Under the pieces are notes generated by a model, which was not told where the DNA came from, made no database searches, and was given only the letters and a program-made list of their open reading frames with translations. A DNA stretch of 64,000 nt from Thermus neutrinimicus (lineage in GTDB: Bacteria > Deinococcota > Deinococci > Deinococcales > Thermaceae), in the NCBI RefSeq assembly GCF_022760955.1, contig NZ_JAKTNU010000002.1, positions 124,001 to 188,000 on the forward strand. Reading direction: 5' to 3'. Shown one piece after another: positions 36,988-45,690 of this stretch (the first letter of the stretch is position 1; the number at the start of each line of letters is the position of its first letter). Made by a program: the position numbers and the translations under genes.

Positions 36988-38934
36988 TTAGCCCCCTTGC
37001 CTGAGGCGCTCCACCACCGAGCGGTCCTCGAGGGTGGAGGTATCCCCCTTGATCTCCTGCTCCCCTGCGGCGATCTGCCTCAAGAGGCGGCGCATGATCT
37101 TGCCGGAGCGGGTCTTGGGCAGGGCATCGGTGAAGCGTACCTCGTCCGGGCGGGCGATGGGCCCGATCACCTTGGCCACATGGGCCTTGAGCTCATCCCG
37201 CAAGGCCTCAGAAGGGGCATGCCCTTCCTTCAGGGTCACGAAGGCCACGATGGCCTCGCCCTTCAAGGGGTCGGGACGGCCCACCACCGCCGCCTCGGCC
37301 ACCGCGGGGTGGGAAACCAGGGCGGACTCGATCTCCATGGTGCCGAGCCGGTGCCCGGCCACGTTCAGGACATCGTCCACCCGGCCCAGGATGAGGTAAT
37401 ACCCATCCTTATCCCGCCTAGCCCCATCCCCGGTGAAGTAGTTGCCGGGGTGTTGGCTGAAGTACTGCTGCAGGAAGCGGTCGGGATCCCCCCAGACGGT
37501 GCGGAGCATGCTGGGCCAGGGGCGGGTAATGCACAGGTGTCCACCCTCGTCGGGACTCTCCACCGGCTTGTGCTGGGAGTCCAGGATCTCCGGCTTCACC
37601 CCGAAGAAGGGTTTGCCCGCATGCCCGGGCTTCATGGGATGCGCCCCGGGGAGGGTGGTGATCATGATGCCCCCGGTTTCCGTCTGCCACCAGGTGTCCA
37701 CGATGGGGCAACGCCCCTTCCCGATCACCTGGTAGTACCAGAGCCAGGCCTCGGGATTGATGGGCTCCCCCACGGTGCCCAAAAGGCGCAGGGAATCCAG
37801 CCGGTGCCTAAGGGGCCAGCCCTCCCCCCACTTCATGAAGGCCCGGATGGCGGTGGGGGCGGTATAGAGGATGTTTACCCCGTACTTGTCCACGATCTGC
37901 CAGAAGCGGTCGGGCTCGGGCCAGTTGGGGGCCCCCTCGTACATCACCGTGGTGGCCCCGTTCAGAAGGGGTCCGTAAACCACGTAGGAGTGGCCGGTGA
38001 TCCAACCCACATCGGCGGTGCACCAGTAGACATCCTCGTCCTTAAGGTCAAAGACCAGCTTGGTGGTGAGGTACACGTAGGTCATGTACCCGCCCAGGGT
38101 GTGCAAGACCCCCTTGGGCTTCCCCGTGGAACCCGAGGTGTAGAGGATGAAAAGGGGCTCCTCCGCCTCCATGGGCTCCGCCTCGGCCCGGTCAGAGGCC
38201 GCTTCCATGAGCTCGTGCCACCAGTGGTCCCGGCCCGGGGTCCAGGGTATCTCCTCGCCGGTGCGCCGCACCACCACCACGTGCTCCACGGTGGAGACCT
38301 CTTTTAGCGCCTCGTCCGCGTTCTGCTTCAGGGGCACGATCTGGCCCCGGCGGTAGCCCCCGTCGGCGGTGATGAGCACCTTGGCCTCGGCGTCCCGGAT
38401 GCGCTCGGCCAAGGCCCCGCTGGAGAAGCCCCCGAAGACCACGGAGTGGATGGCCCCGATGCGGGCACAGGCCAGCATGGCGATGGCCGCCTCGGGAACC
38501 ATGGGCAGGTAGATGGTGACCCGGTCCCCCTTCCTCACCCCCAGGCGCTTGAGGACGTTGGCAAACTTCTGCACCTCCCGCCAGAGGTCGTGGTAGGTTA
38601 AGACCCTTTCCTCCCCCGGCTCCCCCTCCCAGATGAGGGCCGCCTTGTTGCGCCGCCAGGTGTGCACATGGCGGTCCAGGGCGTTGTAGGACAGGTTGGT
38701 CTTGCCCCCCACGAACCACTTGGCGTGGGGCAGCTCCCCTTCCAGGACCTTTTGCCAGGGTTCAAACCAGTGGAGCTCCGAGGCCACCCGGCCCCAGAAG
38801 CCCTCGGGGTCCTTTAAGCTTTCCTCATAGAGGCGCTGGTACTCCTCCTCGCTCCCGATGTGGGCCCGTTGCCGGAAGGCCTCGCTGGGGTAAAAGACCC
38901 GCTCCTCCTTGAGAACGCCTTCGATCCGGTCCAT
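36988..38934 (-). CDS. acs: Acetyl-CoA synthetase
   Basis: A 648-residue AMP-forming acetyl-CoA synthetase of normal length. Motifs: [21 protein letters not shown] (ATP loop), [25 protein letters not shown] (acetate-pocket Trp), [34 protein letters not shown], and catalytic Lys in [16 protein letters not shown] near the C-terminus, the usual target of regulatory lysine acetylation. Its -35 box TTGACC (complement of 38979-38984) and -10 TATCCT (complement of 38955-38960) lie beside an inverted repeat shared with the divergent IclR-ACS gene, and AAGGGAGGG precedes the ATG. It is the housekeeping acetate-activating enzyme. Confidence 0.96.
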   Translation of the reverse strand: MDRIEGVLKEERVFYPSEAFRQRAHIGSEEEYQRLYEESLKDPEGFWGRVASELHWFEPWQKVLEGELPHAKWFVGGKTNLSYNALDRHVHTWRRNKAALIWEGEPGEERVLTYHDLWREVQKFANVLKRLGVRKGDRVTIYLPMVPEAAIAMLACARIGAIHSVVFGGFSSGALAERIRDAEAKVLITADGGYRRGQIVPLKQNADEALKEVSTVEHVVVVRRTGEEIPWTPGRDHWWHELMEAASDRAEAEPMEAEEPLFILYTSGSTGKPKGVLHTLGGYMTYVYLTTKLVFDLKDEDVYWCTADVGWITGHSYVVYGPLLNGATTVMYEGAPNWPEPDRFWQIVDKYGVNILYTAPTAIRAFMKWGEGWPLRHRLDSLRLLGTVGEPINPEAWLWYYQVIGKGRCPIVDTWWQTETGGIMITTLPGAHPMKPGHAGKPFFGVKPEILDSQHKPVESPDEGGHLCITRPWPSMLRTVWGDPDRFLQQYFSQHPGNYFTGDGARRDKDGYYLILGRVDDVLNVAGHRLGTMEIESALVSHPAVAEAAVVGRPDPLKGEAIVAFVTLKEGHAPSEALRDELKAHVAKVIGPIARPDEVRFTDALPKTRSGKIMRRLLRQIAAGEQEIKGDTSTLEDRSVVERLRQGG

Positions 38935-38980
38935 ATACCCTCCCTTGGCCTTTCAGGATAGGCTGGCCCAGGGATTGGGG

Positions 38981-39029
38981 TCAAGAAAGAGGGGGTTTTT
39001 CACCATTTGCCAAACCCCCCTTTTCTTGA
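38981..39029. promoter_or_regulatory. Inverted-repeat operator between acs and iclR-acs
   Basis: TCAAGAAAGAGGGGGTTT (38981-38998) and AAACCCCCCTTTTCTTGA (39012-39029) are 18-bp arms with only two mismatched positions, separated by 13 bp. The outer TTGA ends fall inside both divergent -35 boxes, so a bound dimer could act on both promoters. The natural candidate ligand is the IclR-type HTH encoded immediately to the right. Confidence 0.7.
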
Positions 39030-39055
39030 CAGGTGGGGCCTAGCCTGCGGAGTAT
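39026..39055 (+). promoter_or_regulatory. Promoter of the IclR-ACS fusion gene
   Basis: TTGACA (39026-39031) and GAGTAT (39050-39055) are 18 bp apart; the -10 ends 8 nt before the ATG at 39064, giving a leaderless mRNA. The -35 overlaps the right arm of the inverted repeat. Confidence 0.7.
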
Positions 39056-39063
39056 GGACGCAA

Positions 39064-41595
39064 ATGGCCAGGAAGAGGAGCCTTTCCACGGTCCAGGCGG
39101 CCTTGCGCATCCTGGCCTACCTGGCCGAGCACCCGGAAGGGGTGGGGGTGAAGGAGGTGGCCCGCCTTTTGGGGAAGAGTCTATCCACCGCCTACGCCCT
39201 TTTGAACAGCCTGGCAGAGGAAGGCTTCGCGGTGAAAACCGAACGGGGGTACCGCCTGGGCCAGGCCAAGCCCCTCCGGTTGGAGACCACGCCCCTCGAG
39301 GAGGCCCTGGAGGAACTCTACCTCCGCACCCGGGAACGGTGCTACCTGGCCCTCTTGACCCCCGAGGGGATCCGGCTCAAGACCCGGGGCCGGCAGGGCC
39401 AGCCCCATCCCCTGGGGGACACCCTGCCGGAGGAGGTCTACGCCCTGGCCCTGGGCAAGGTCCTCCTGGCCTACGGGGCCTTGCCCTTGCCCGCCCTGGT
39501 CCCCAGAACCCCCTACACCCTGACAGATCCCCTGGCCCTCGAGGCGGAGCTCACCCGGGTCCGGGAATCCGGGCTGGCGGTGGAGATGGAAGAGTACGCC
39601 CTGGGCCTATCCGCCCTGGCGGCTCCCCTTTTCGGCCCCGAGGGTAAGCTTTTGGGGGCCTTAGGGGTGGTGGTTCCCGCCAGGCGCTTCCCCTTTGCCT
39701 TCAGCCGCCTGGCCCGCTCCCTTTCCGAGGTGGCCCAGGTTTCCCCTTACCTCAAGCCTCCAGACCCCCCGTCCCTGCCCCCGCCCCTGGAGGCAAACCT
39801 CCACGTGGAAGCGGTAACACCCCCTCCCCCCTTGCGGGAAAAGGCCAACCTCAGGGAGTACGCGGAGGCCTATCGGGCAAGCCTCGAGGATCCCGAAGGC
39901 TTTTTCGGCAGCTTCGCCCGGGAGTTCCACTGGGAAACCCCTTGGGAAAGGGTCCACGATCCCGCCACCCACACCTGGTTCGGCGGAGGGCGCACCAATG
40001 CCGCCATAAACGCCTTGGACCGCCACCTGCCCGAGAAGGCCCAACAGGTGGCCCTCATCACCCTGGACGGGGATGGGCACTTGGAGAAGTGGACCTACCG
40101 GGAACTCCTGGACCTCTCCCGCCGCCTTGCCGGAATCTTCCAGGCCCTGGGGGTGAAGCAGGGAGACCGGGTGGCCCTCTACCTGCCCACGGGGCTGGAG
40201 GCCGCCTTGAGCCTCCTGGCCCTGGCGCGGATCGGGGTGGCCCATGTGGCCCTGCCCGTGGGCCTAGGCCCGGAAGCCTTAAGGGAGCGGCTTCTCCAGA
40301 GCCAAGCCCGCCTCCTGATCGCCGCCGACGCCTACTTCCGCCGGGGACAGCTCATTCCCTTAAGGCCGGTGGTGGAAGCCGCCCTCTCGGGCCTGGATCT
40401 CCCCGTGCTCTGGCACACCCGGGGCACCACGGAGTTCCTGGAAAGGGCCTCGGAGGGAAAGCCCGCGGAGGCCGTCCCCGTCCCCGCCGAGCACCCCCTT
40501 TTCATCCTCCACACCTCGGGCTCCACGGGCAGGCCCAAGGGCGTGGTCCACGGCCATGGGGGGTACATGGTGGGGGTCAGCTGGGCCCTCCGGTACCTCT
40601 TCGACCTCAAACCCGGAGAGGTCTTCCACACCACCGCCGACCTCTTCTGGGTGGTGGGCCACTCCTTCGGCCTTTACGCCCCGCTCTTCCTGGGGGGCAC
40701 CAGCCTTATGGTGGAGGACCGGCCGGACCATCCCAACCCCGCCGCCTTCTACGAGCGGCTGAAGCGGTTTGGCGTGGACGTGCTCCTCACCTCCCCCACG
40801 GTGCTCCGCACCCTGCGCCGCCACGGGGAGGCCCGGCCCACCTCCTTGCGCCTGGTGGGGAGCGTGGGGGAGGCCCTGGCCCCCGAGGTGTGGCGTTGGA
40901 CCCGGGAGAACCTAGCCTGGCCCCTGGACAACTGGTGGCAGACCGAGCTGGGAGCCCCGGCCCTGGCCACCCCCCTCACCCTCCCTGCCAAGCCGGGCTT
41001 CGTGGGCATTCCCTTGCCGGGGGTGGAGGCCCGGGTGGTGGACGGGGAAGGGCAGGTCCTACCCCCAGGGGCCAAGGGCCACCTGGTCCTCCTGAGGGCA
41101 GGGCCAGCCCACATGGTGGACCTCCTGGGGGGGGAAAGCCCCTGGCGGTGTGGCTTGTACTGGACGGGGGACCTCGCCACCTGGGACGAGGAGGGATACT
41201 TCCGCATCCTGGGCCGCTCCGAGGAGGTGATCAAGGTGGGGGAGGCCCGGCTCGGCACCGCCGAGGTGGAGGCGGCCGCCCTCACCCACCCCCAGGTGGC
41301 GGAGGCAGCCGCCATCGGGATCCCTGGGGAGGAGGGGGAGGAGATCGTGGTCTTCGTGGTACCCAAGAAGGAGGTGCCCGAGGAGCTCAAGGCTCTCCTG
41401 GCCGAGAAGATCAAGGCCCACCTCCTGCGGCACCTGGGGCCGGTGCCCCCACCCCGGATCGTCTTCGTGGAGCGCCTGCCCAGGACCCGTAGCGGCAAGA
41501 TCCTAAGGAGGCTCTTAAAGGCGGAACTCCTGGGCTTAGACCCTGGAGACATTTCAGCCCTGGAGGAGGAGTATGGCAGTGGAAAAGCTTCTTAA
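39064..41595 (+). CDS. IclR-type regulator fused to an acetyl-CoA-synthetase-like domain
   Basis: A single 843-residue frame joins two proteins. Residues 1-67 are an IclR winged helix (STVQAALRILAYLAEHPEGV, then GKSLSTAYALLNSLAEEGF); about 70-225 resembles the IclR effector domain (ALGLSALAAPLFGPEGKLLG). A Pro-rich linker (about 229-262) leads to a full ACS domain starting near 270. There TSGSTGRPKG (about 484), WWQTELG with acetate-pocket Trp (624), TGD (D703), Arg718, Arg729 and catalytic-type Lys812 in RTRSGKIL are all kept, but GHR of the A8 region is changed to EAR. It may sense acetate or acyl-AMP, or catalyse. The start at 39064 suits the promoter. The 3' end overlaps acs2 by 23 nt. 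Family assignments of both halves are secure; the role is inference. Confidence 0.88.
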   Translation: MARKRSLSTVQAALRILAYLAEHPEGVGVKEVARLLGKSLSTAYALLNSLAEEGFAVKTERGYRLGQAKPLRLETTPLEEALEELYLRTRERCYLALLTPEGIRLKTRGRQGQPHPLGDTLPEEVYALALGKVLLAYGALPLPALVPRTPYTLTDPLALEAELTRVRESGLAVEMEEYALGLSALAAPLFGPEGKLLGALGVVVPARRFPFAFSRLARSLSEVAQVSPYLKPPDPPSLPPPLEANLHVEAVTPPPPLREKANLREYAEAYRASLEDPEGFFGSFAREFHWETPWERVHDPATHTWFGGGRTNAAINALDRHLPEKAQQVALITLDGDGHLEKWTYRELLDLSRRLAGIFQALGVKQGDRVALYLPTGLEAALSLLALARIGVAHVALPVGLGPEALRERLLQSQARLLIAADAYFRRGQLIPLRPVVEAALSGLDLPVLWHTRGTTEFLERASEGKPAEAVPVPAEHPLFILHTSGSTGRPKGVVHGHGGYMVGVSWALRYLFDLKPGEVFHTTADLFWVVGHSFGLYAPLFLGGTSLMVEDRPDHPNPAAFYERLKRFGVDVLLTSPTVLRTLRRHGEARPTSLRLVGSVGEALAPEVWRWTRENLAWPLDNWWQTELGAPALATPLTLPAKPGFVGIPLPGVEARVVDGEGQVLPPGAKGHLVLLRAGPAHMVDLLGGESPWRCGLYWTGDLATWDEEGYFRILGRSEEVIKVGEARLGTAEVEAAALTHPQVAEAAAIGIPGEEGEEIVVFVVPKKEVPEELKALLAEKIKAHLLRHLGPVPPPRIVFVERLPRTRSGKILRRLLKAELLGLDPGDISALEEEYGSGKAS

Positions 41596-43456
41596 GGCGG
41601 AAGAGCGGCTTTGGGCCCCGGAGGAGGTACGCCTCAGGGCAAACCTCCAGAATTTTTCCGAGGTATACCGGCAAAGCCTCGAGGACCCCGAGGGCTTCTG
41701 GGGAGAATGGGCTAGGAGGTTTGACTGGGAGACGCCCTTCCATAGGGTGCTGGAGTGGAACCTCCCCGAGCACCGCTGGTTCTTGGGAGGCACCACCAAC
41801 GCCGTCTACAACGCCCTGGAGCGCAACGTGGAAAGGGGACTGAGGAACAAGGTAGCCCTCCTCTACCTCTCCGAGGACGGCCGTGAGGAGAAGCTCACCT
41901 ACGGGGAGCTCCTGGACCGGGTGCGCCGCCTGGCCACGGGGCTTAGGCGCCTGGGGGTGCAGAAGGGGGACCGGGTGGTCATCTACATGCCCTTGACCCT
42001 CGAGGGCATCCTGGCCATGCTGGCCACCGCCTACCTGGGGGCCATCCACAGCGTGGTCTACGCCGGCCTTGGGGTGAGCGCCCTGCGCGAGCGCATCCTG
42101 GACGCCGGGGCCAAGCTCCTCATCGCCGGGGACGTGAGCTACCGCAGGGGAAAGGGAGTGGACCTCCGCTCCCTGGTGGAGGAGGCCATCAAGGACCTGC
42201 CCCTTCAGGTGGTCTGGTTCCAAAGGGCCTTCCAGGCCGAGCTTCCCCAAGGCCACCACGACTTCCAGGACCTCCTTTGGGGAAACCCACCTGAGGCCCG
42301 GGCGGAGATGGTGGACGCGGAGCATCCCCTCTTCATCCTCTATACCTCCGGCTCCACGGGAAAACCCAAGGGGGTGGTACACGTCCACGGGGGATACATG
42401 GTGGGCACCACCTACCACCTGCGCACCTTCTTCGACGTGAAGGACGACGACCTCTTCTGGGCCACCAGCGATATCGGCTGGATCGTGGGCCATTCCTACA
42501 TCGTCTACGCCCCCCTCCTGGAGGGGATCACCAGCGTCCTCCGGGAAGGAGCCCCCGACTACCCCGACCCCGGGGCCTTCTGGCAGGTGGTGGAGCGCCA
42601 CCGGGTGAACGTGATGTTCACCGCCCCCACCGCGGTGCGCCTTTTCATGAAGTTCGGCCCCGAGTGGCCTGGGAAGTACGACCTTTCCTCCTTACGCCTC
42701 ATCGCCGTGGCCGGGGAACCCTTAAACCCCGAGGCCCTGCTTTGGGCCTACCAGCACCTGGCGGATGGGGGACGGCGGGGCTTTGTGGCCGATAACTGGT
42801 GGCAGACGGAGCTGGGCGGGCCCACCCTGGGAACCCCCTTGGTGCTCCCCGCCAAGCCCGGCTTCGCCGGGGTGGCCCTTCCCGGGGTGGAAGCGGAGGT
42901 GGTGGACGAGGAGGGCAAGCCAGTCCCCCCAGGGCAAGGGGGGCTTCTCATCTTGAAGCGCCCCTTCCCCCACATGATGCGCACCGTCTGGGGTAACCAC
43001 GACCGCTACCTCCAGTACTGGCGGGAGGTCCCGGGGAACGTGTACGTGGCCGGCGACGTGGCCAGCAAGGACGAGGAGGGTTACTTCAGCGTCCTAGGCC
43101 GGGCGGACGATGTCTTAAACGTGGCCGGGCACCGCATCGGCACCGCGGATGTGGAAAGCGCTTTGGTCTCCCACCCCGCGGTGGCCGAGGCGGCGGTGAT
43201 CGGGGTGCCCGACCCCCTCAAGGGCGAGGCCATCAAGGCCTTCGTGGTGCTCCGGCTCGGCCAGGCCCCCTCGGAGGAGCTTAAGGAAAACCTCATCGCC
43301 CACGTGCGCCGGGAGCTGGGCCCCATCGCCACCCCTGCGGAGGTGGTCTTCCTGGATAAGCTTCCCAAGACCCGCTCCGGCAAGATCCTCCGCCGCCTCC
43401 TCAAGGCCCAGGAGCTGGGCAAGGACCCGGGGGACCTGTCCACGCTGGAGGAATAG
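41573..43456 (+). CDS. Second acetyl/propionyl-CoA synthetase
   Basis: A 627-residue AMP-forming acyl-CoA synthetase with all motifs: [72 protein letters not shown] and catalytic Lys in [14 protein letters not shown]. The Trp of WWQTE implies a small acid such as acetate or propionate. It shares the LPAKPGF and PLPGVEA-type segments with the ACS half of the fusion rather than with the divergent acs, so the fusion half probably arose by duplication of this gene. The start lies within the end of the fusion gene after GGAGGAGGAG, coupling translation. Confidence 0.94.
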   Translation: MAVEKLLKAEERLWAPEEVRLRANLQNFSEVYRQSLEDPEGFWGEWARRFDWETPFHRVLEWNLPEHRWFLGGTTNAVYNALERNVERGLRNKVALLYLSEDGREEKLTYGELLDRVRRLATGLRRLGVQKGDRVVIYMPLTLEGILAMLATAYLGAIHSVVYAGLGVSALRERILDAGAKLLIAGDVSYRRGKGVDLRSLVEEAIKDLPLQVVWFQRAFQAELPQGHHDFQDLLWGNPPEARAEMVDAEHPLFILYTSGSTGKPKGVVHVHGGYMVGTTYHLRTFFDVKDDDLFWATSDIGWIVGHSYIVYAPLLEGITSVLREGAPDYPDPGAFWQVVERHRVNVMFTAPTAVRLFMKFGPEWPGKYDLSSLRLIAVAGEPLNPEALLWAYQHLADGGRRGFVADNWWQTELGGPTLGTPLVLPAKPGFAGVALPGVEAEVVDEEGKPVPPGQGGLLILKRPFPHMMRTVWGNHDRYLQYWREVPGNVYVAGDVASKDEEGYFSVLGRADDVLNVAGHRIGTADVESALVSHPAVAEAAVIGVPDPLKGEAIKAFVVLRLGQAPSEELKENLIAHVRRELGPIATPAEVVFLDKLPKTRSGKILRRLLKAQELGKDPGDLSTLEE

Positions 43457-43477
43457 CCTCTAGGTGGCAAGGGGGCT

Positions 43478-43504
43478 GGGCTGGGGTATCCCCCAGCCCC
43501 TTTC
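43478..43504 (+). terminator. Terminator after the second acs
   Basis: GGGCTGGGG (43478-43486), loop TATC, CCCCAGCCC (43491-43499), then CTTTCTC. It separates the acs pair from the symporter operon. Confidence 0.75.
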
Positions 43505-43524
43505 TCATCCGGAAAAGCCATGCT

Positions 43525-43542
43525 TTTGCGTATACCCGCAAA
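43525..43542. promoter_or_regulatory. Inverted repeat upstream of symporter promoter
   Basis: TTTGCG and CGCAAA flank TATACC, ending 11 bp before the -35 box at 43554, a usual place for an activator site. The protein that binds is unknown; the response regulator here lacks an HTH. Confidence 0.45.
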
Positions 43543-43553
43543 GCCAAGATTTC

Positions 43554-43582
43554 TTGACACCCTCCTCACCCTTTCCTAAGAT
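43554..43582 (+). promoter_or_regulatory. Promoter of the symporter/signalling operon
   Basis: TTGACA (43554-43559) and TAAGAT (43577-43582) with a 17-bp spacer, the best consensus promoter seen in the window. The leader is about 60 nt. Confidence 0.88.
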
Positions 43583-43648
43583 TGCCCCTAACCGCGAGGG
43601 AGGCAAAAAAGGAGCGCATGGAGCGCTTCCCTAGCGGGGGAGGGAGTT

Positions 43649-43897
43649 ATGAGCAACCTGGAAGGGTACTGGAAGGCCAACACCTCACTCATACGAAACC
43701 TGCTCATCGTTTGGGCCCTGGTCTCGTACGTCTTCGGCATCCTCCTGGTGGAGCCCTTAAACGGCATCCGCCTAGGGGGCCTCCCCTTGGGCTTTTGGTT
43801 CGCCCAGCAGGGCAGCATTTACGTCTTCGTCATCCTCATCTTCTACTACGCTTGGAAGATGGACCAGCTGGACCGCCACTACGGCGTGCACGAGTAG
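43649..43897 (+). CDS. DUF4212 small subunit of sodium:solute symporter
   Basis: An 82-residue membrane protein with two predicted helices (LLIVWALVSYVFGILLV and GSIYVFVILIFYYAWKM) and the family end MDQLDRHYGVHE. DUF4212 proteins are encoded directly before large SSS-family symporters of the VC_2705 group, as here (9 nt apart), and are thought to form a complex with them. GGGGGAGGGAG precedes the ATG; an earlier out-of-frame ATG at 43618 is ignored. Confidence 0.9.
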   Translation: MSNLEGYWKANTSLIRNLLIVWALVSYVFGILLVEPLNGIRLGGLPLGFWFAQQGSIYVFVILIFYYAWKMDQLDRHYGVHE

Positions 43898-43906
43898 GAG
43901 GAGAAG

Positions 43907-45649
43907 ATGAGCGTTGAAGCGTGGACCTATCTCCTTGTGGGCATCACCTTTGCCCTTTATATCTACATCGGCTACGCCAGCCGAGTTCGGGAAACCGCGG
44001 GATTCTACGTGGCCGGCCGCGGCGTGCCCGCCATCGCCAACGGAGCCGCCACCGCTGCCGACTGGATGTCCGCCGCCAGCTTCATCTCCATGGCGGGCCT
44101 CATCTCCTTCATGGGGTATGACGGCGCCGTCTACCTCATGGGCTGGACGGGAGGATATGTGCTTCTGGCCCTCCTGCTGGCCCCCTACCTGCGCAAGTAC
44201 GGAAAGTACACGGTGCCCGACTTCATTGGAGATCGCTACTACTCCCACACCGCCCGCGCCGTGGCCGCCATTGCCACCATCTTCATCTCCCTCACCTACG
44301 TGGCCGGGCAGATGCGGGGCGTGGGCATCGTGTTCAGCCGTTTTCTGCAGGTGGACATCGCCACCGGGGTCATCATCGGGGTGGCGGTGGTGGCCTTCTT
44401 CGCGGTGCTGGGGGGGATGAAGGGCATCACCTGGACCCAGGTGGCCCAGTATTCGGTGCTCATCATCGCCTACCTCATTCCTGCCATCGCCATCGCCAAC
44501 GTCCTCACCGGCAACCCCGTTCCCCAGCTAGCTTTCACCTTCAGCGACCTGGTGAGCCGCCTGAACCAGATCCAGGTTGACCTGGGCTTCACCGAGTACA
44601 CCAAGCCCTTCCAGGGCAAGCCCATGATCGATATCCTGGCCATCACCCTGGCCCTGATGGTGGGGACGGCTGGGCTCCCCCACGTGATCATTCGCTTCTA
44701 CACGGTGCCCGACGTACGCTCGGCCCGCTATTCTGCTGGCTGGGCCCTGCTCTTCATCGCCCTCCTCTACACCACGGCCCCGGCGGTTGCCGCCTTTGCC
44801 CGTTACAACCTCATCAGCACCCTGCATGGCAAGACCCTAGAGGAAGTGCGCCAGATCGACTGGGTGGCCAAGTGGGAGAAGACCAAGCTCTTGGCCTTCG
44901 TGGACAAAGACGGGGACGGCAAAGTCACCGTGGCCCCAGGCCGAGCCTTCGCCTTGAAAGGCGGCAGGCCGGACTTCAACACCCCCGACGAGAAGAGCAG
45001 AAACGAGGTGCACATTGACAACGACATCATCGTGCTCTCCACGCCGGAGGTGGCCAAGCTGGCCCCCTGGGTGATCGCCCTGGTGGCTGCAGGCGGTCTG
45101 GCGGCAGCCCTTTCCACGGCCGCGGGCCTGCTCTTGGCCATGTCCAGCGCCATCTCTCACGACATCTACTACCGCATCTTCCGCCCCAACGCCACCGAGG
45201 CCCAGCGCCTCTTGGCGGGCCGCATCGTGATCCTTTTGGCGGTGGTCCTGGCCGGTTACTTCGGGGTGAACCCGCCGGGCTTCGTGGCCCAGGTGGTGGC
45301 CTTCGCCTTCGGCCTGGCAGCGGCGAGCCTCTTCCCCGCCATCCTCTTGGGCATCTTTGACAAGCGGATGAACCGGGAAGGAGCCATCGCTGGCATCCTG
45401 GTGGGCCTCATCTTCACCGCGGTGATGATCGGGATGATGCGGGCACCCCAGATCTTCGGGGCACCAGCCCCCGTCATCCCCAACCTCTTTGGCATCAGTG
45501 CGGAAGGGGTCGGGGTTATCGGCATGATCCTCAACTTTGTGGTTGCGTACCTGGTTTCCCGGGCCACGCCTCCACCCCCGGAGCATATCCAGCACCTGGT
45601 GGAGGAGATCCGCATCCCCAAGGGCGCAGGCCAGGCAGCTGAGCACTAA
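43907..45649 (+). CDS. Sodium:solute symporter, VC_2705/ActP-like
   Basis: A 580-residue SSS-family transporter with about 13 predicted helices. Typical segments: GFYVAGRGVPAIANGAATAADWMSAASF, GWTGGYVLLALLLAPYLRKYGKYTVPDF, ITWTQVAQYSVLIIAY and GGLAAALSTAAGLLLAMSSAISHD. Between helices is a hydrophilic loop with an EF-hand-like stretch DKDGDGKVTV at residues 333-342. Next to two acs genes, acetate or a similar short acid is the probable cargo; related proteins include ActP. The small-subunit gene lies immediately upstream. Confidence 0.92.
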   Translation: MSVEAWTYLLVGITFALYIYIGYASRVRETAGFYVAGRGVPAIANGAATAADWMSAASFISMAGLISFMGYDGAVYLMGWTGGYVLLALLLAPYLRKYGKYTVPDFIGDRYYSHTARAVAAIATIFISLTYVAGQMRGVGIVFSRFLQVDIATGVIIGVAVVAFFAVLGGMKGITWTQVAQYSVLIIAYLIPAIAIANVLTGNPVPQLAFTFSDLVSRLNQIQVDLGFTEYTKPFQGKPMIDILAITLALMVGTAGLPHVIIRFYTVPDVRSARYSAGWALLFIALLYTTAPAVAAFARYNLISTLHGKTLEEVRQIDWVAKWEKTKLLAFVDKDGDGKVTVAPGRAFALKGGRPDFNTPDEKSRNEVHIDNDIIVLSTPEVAKLAPWVIALVAAGGLAAALSTAAGLLLAMSSAISHDIYYRIFRPNATEAQRLLAGRIVILLAVVLAGYFGVNPPGFVAQVVAFAFGLAAASLFPAILLGIFDKRMNREGAIAGILVGLIFTAVMIGMMRAPQIFGAPAPVIPNLFGISAEGVGVIGMILNFVVAYLVSRATPPPPEHIQHLVEEIRIPKGAGQAAEH

Positions 45650-45660
45650 GCAAGGGAAAA

Positions 45661-45684
45661 GGGGGGCCAAGGCCCCCCTACAAT
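45661..45684 (+). promoter_or_regulatory. Hairpin plus -10 box after the symporter
   Basis: GGGGGGC and GCCCCCC (45661-45678) form a stem right after the symporter stop; TACAAT (45679-45684) follows directly and lies 6 nt before the next ATG. This may both trim symporter mRNA and start a leaderless transcript for the signalling genes. Confidence 0.5.
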
Positions 45685-45690
45685 GTTCCT

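Noticed and set aside
36997-38307. 436-codon plus-strand frame opposite acs
   Set aside because: Antisense shadow; no recognisable domain, no ribosome site, lies wholly within acs.
39942-41492. 516-codon frame in another phase of the IclR-ACS gene
   Set aside because: Pro/Gly/Arg-rich translation typical of a frameshifted high-GC gene; the true frame has all ACS motifs.
43618-43648. ATG at 43618 as the start of the first gene of the symporter operon
   Set aside because: It is out of frame with DUF4212 and its translation has no motif; the ATG at 43649 has the ribosome site and the family start.
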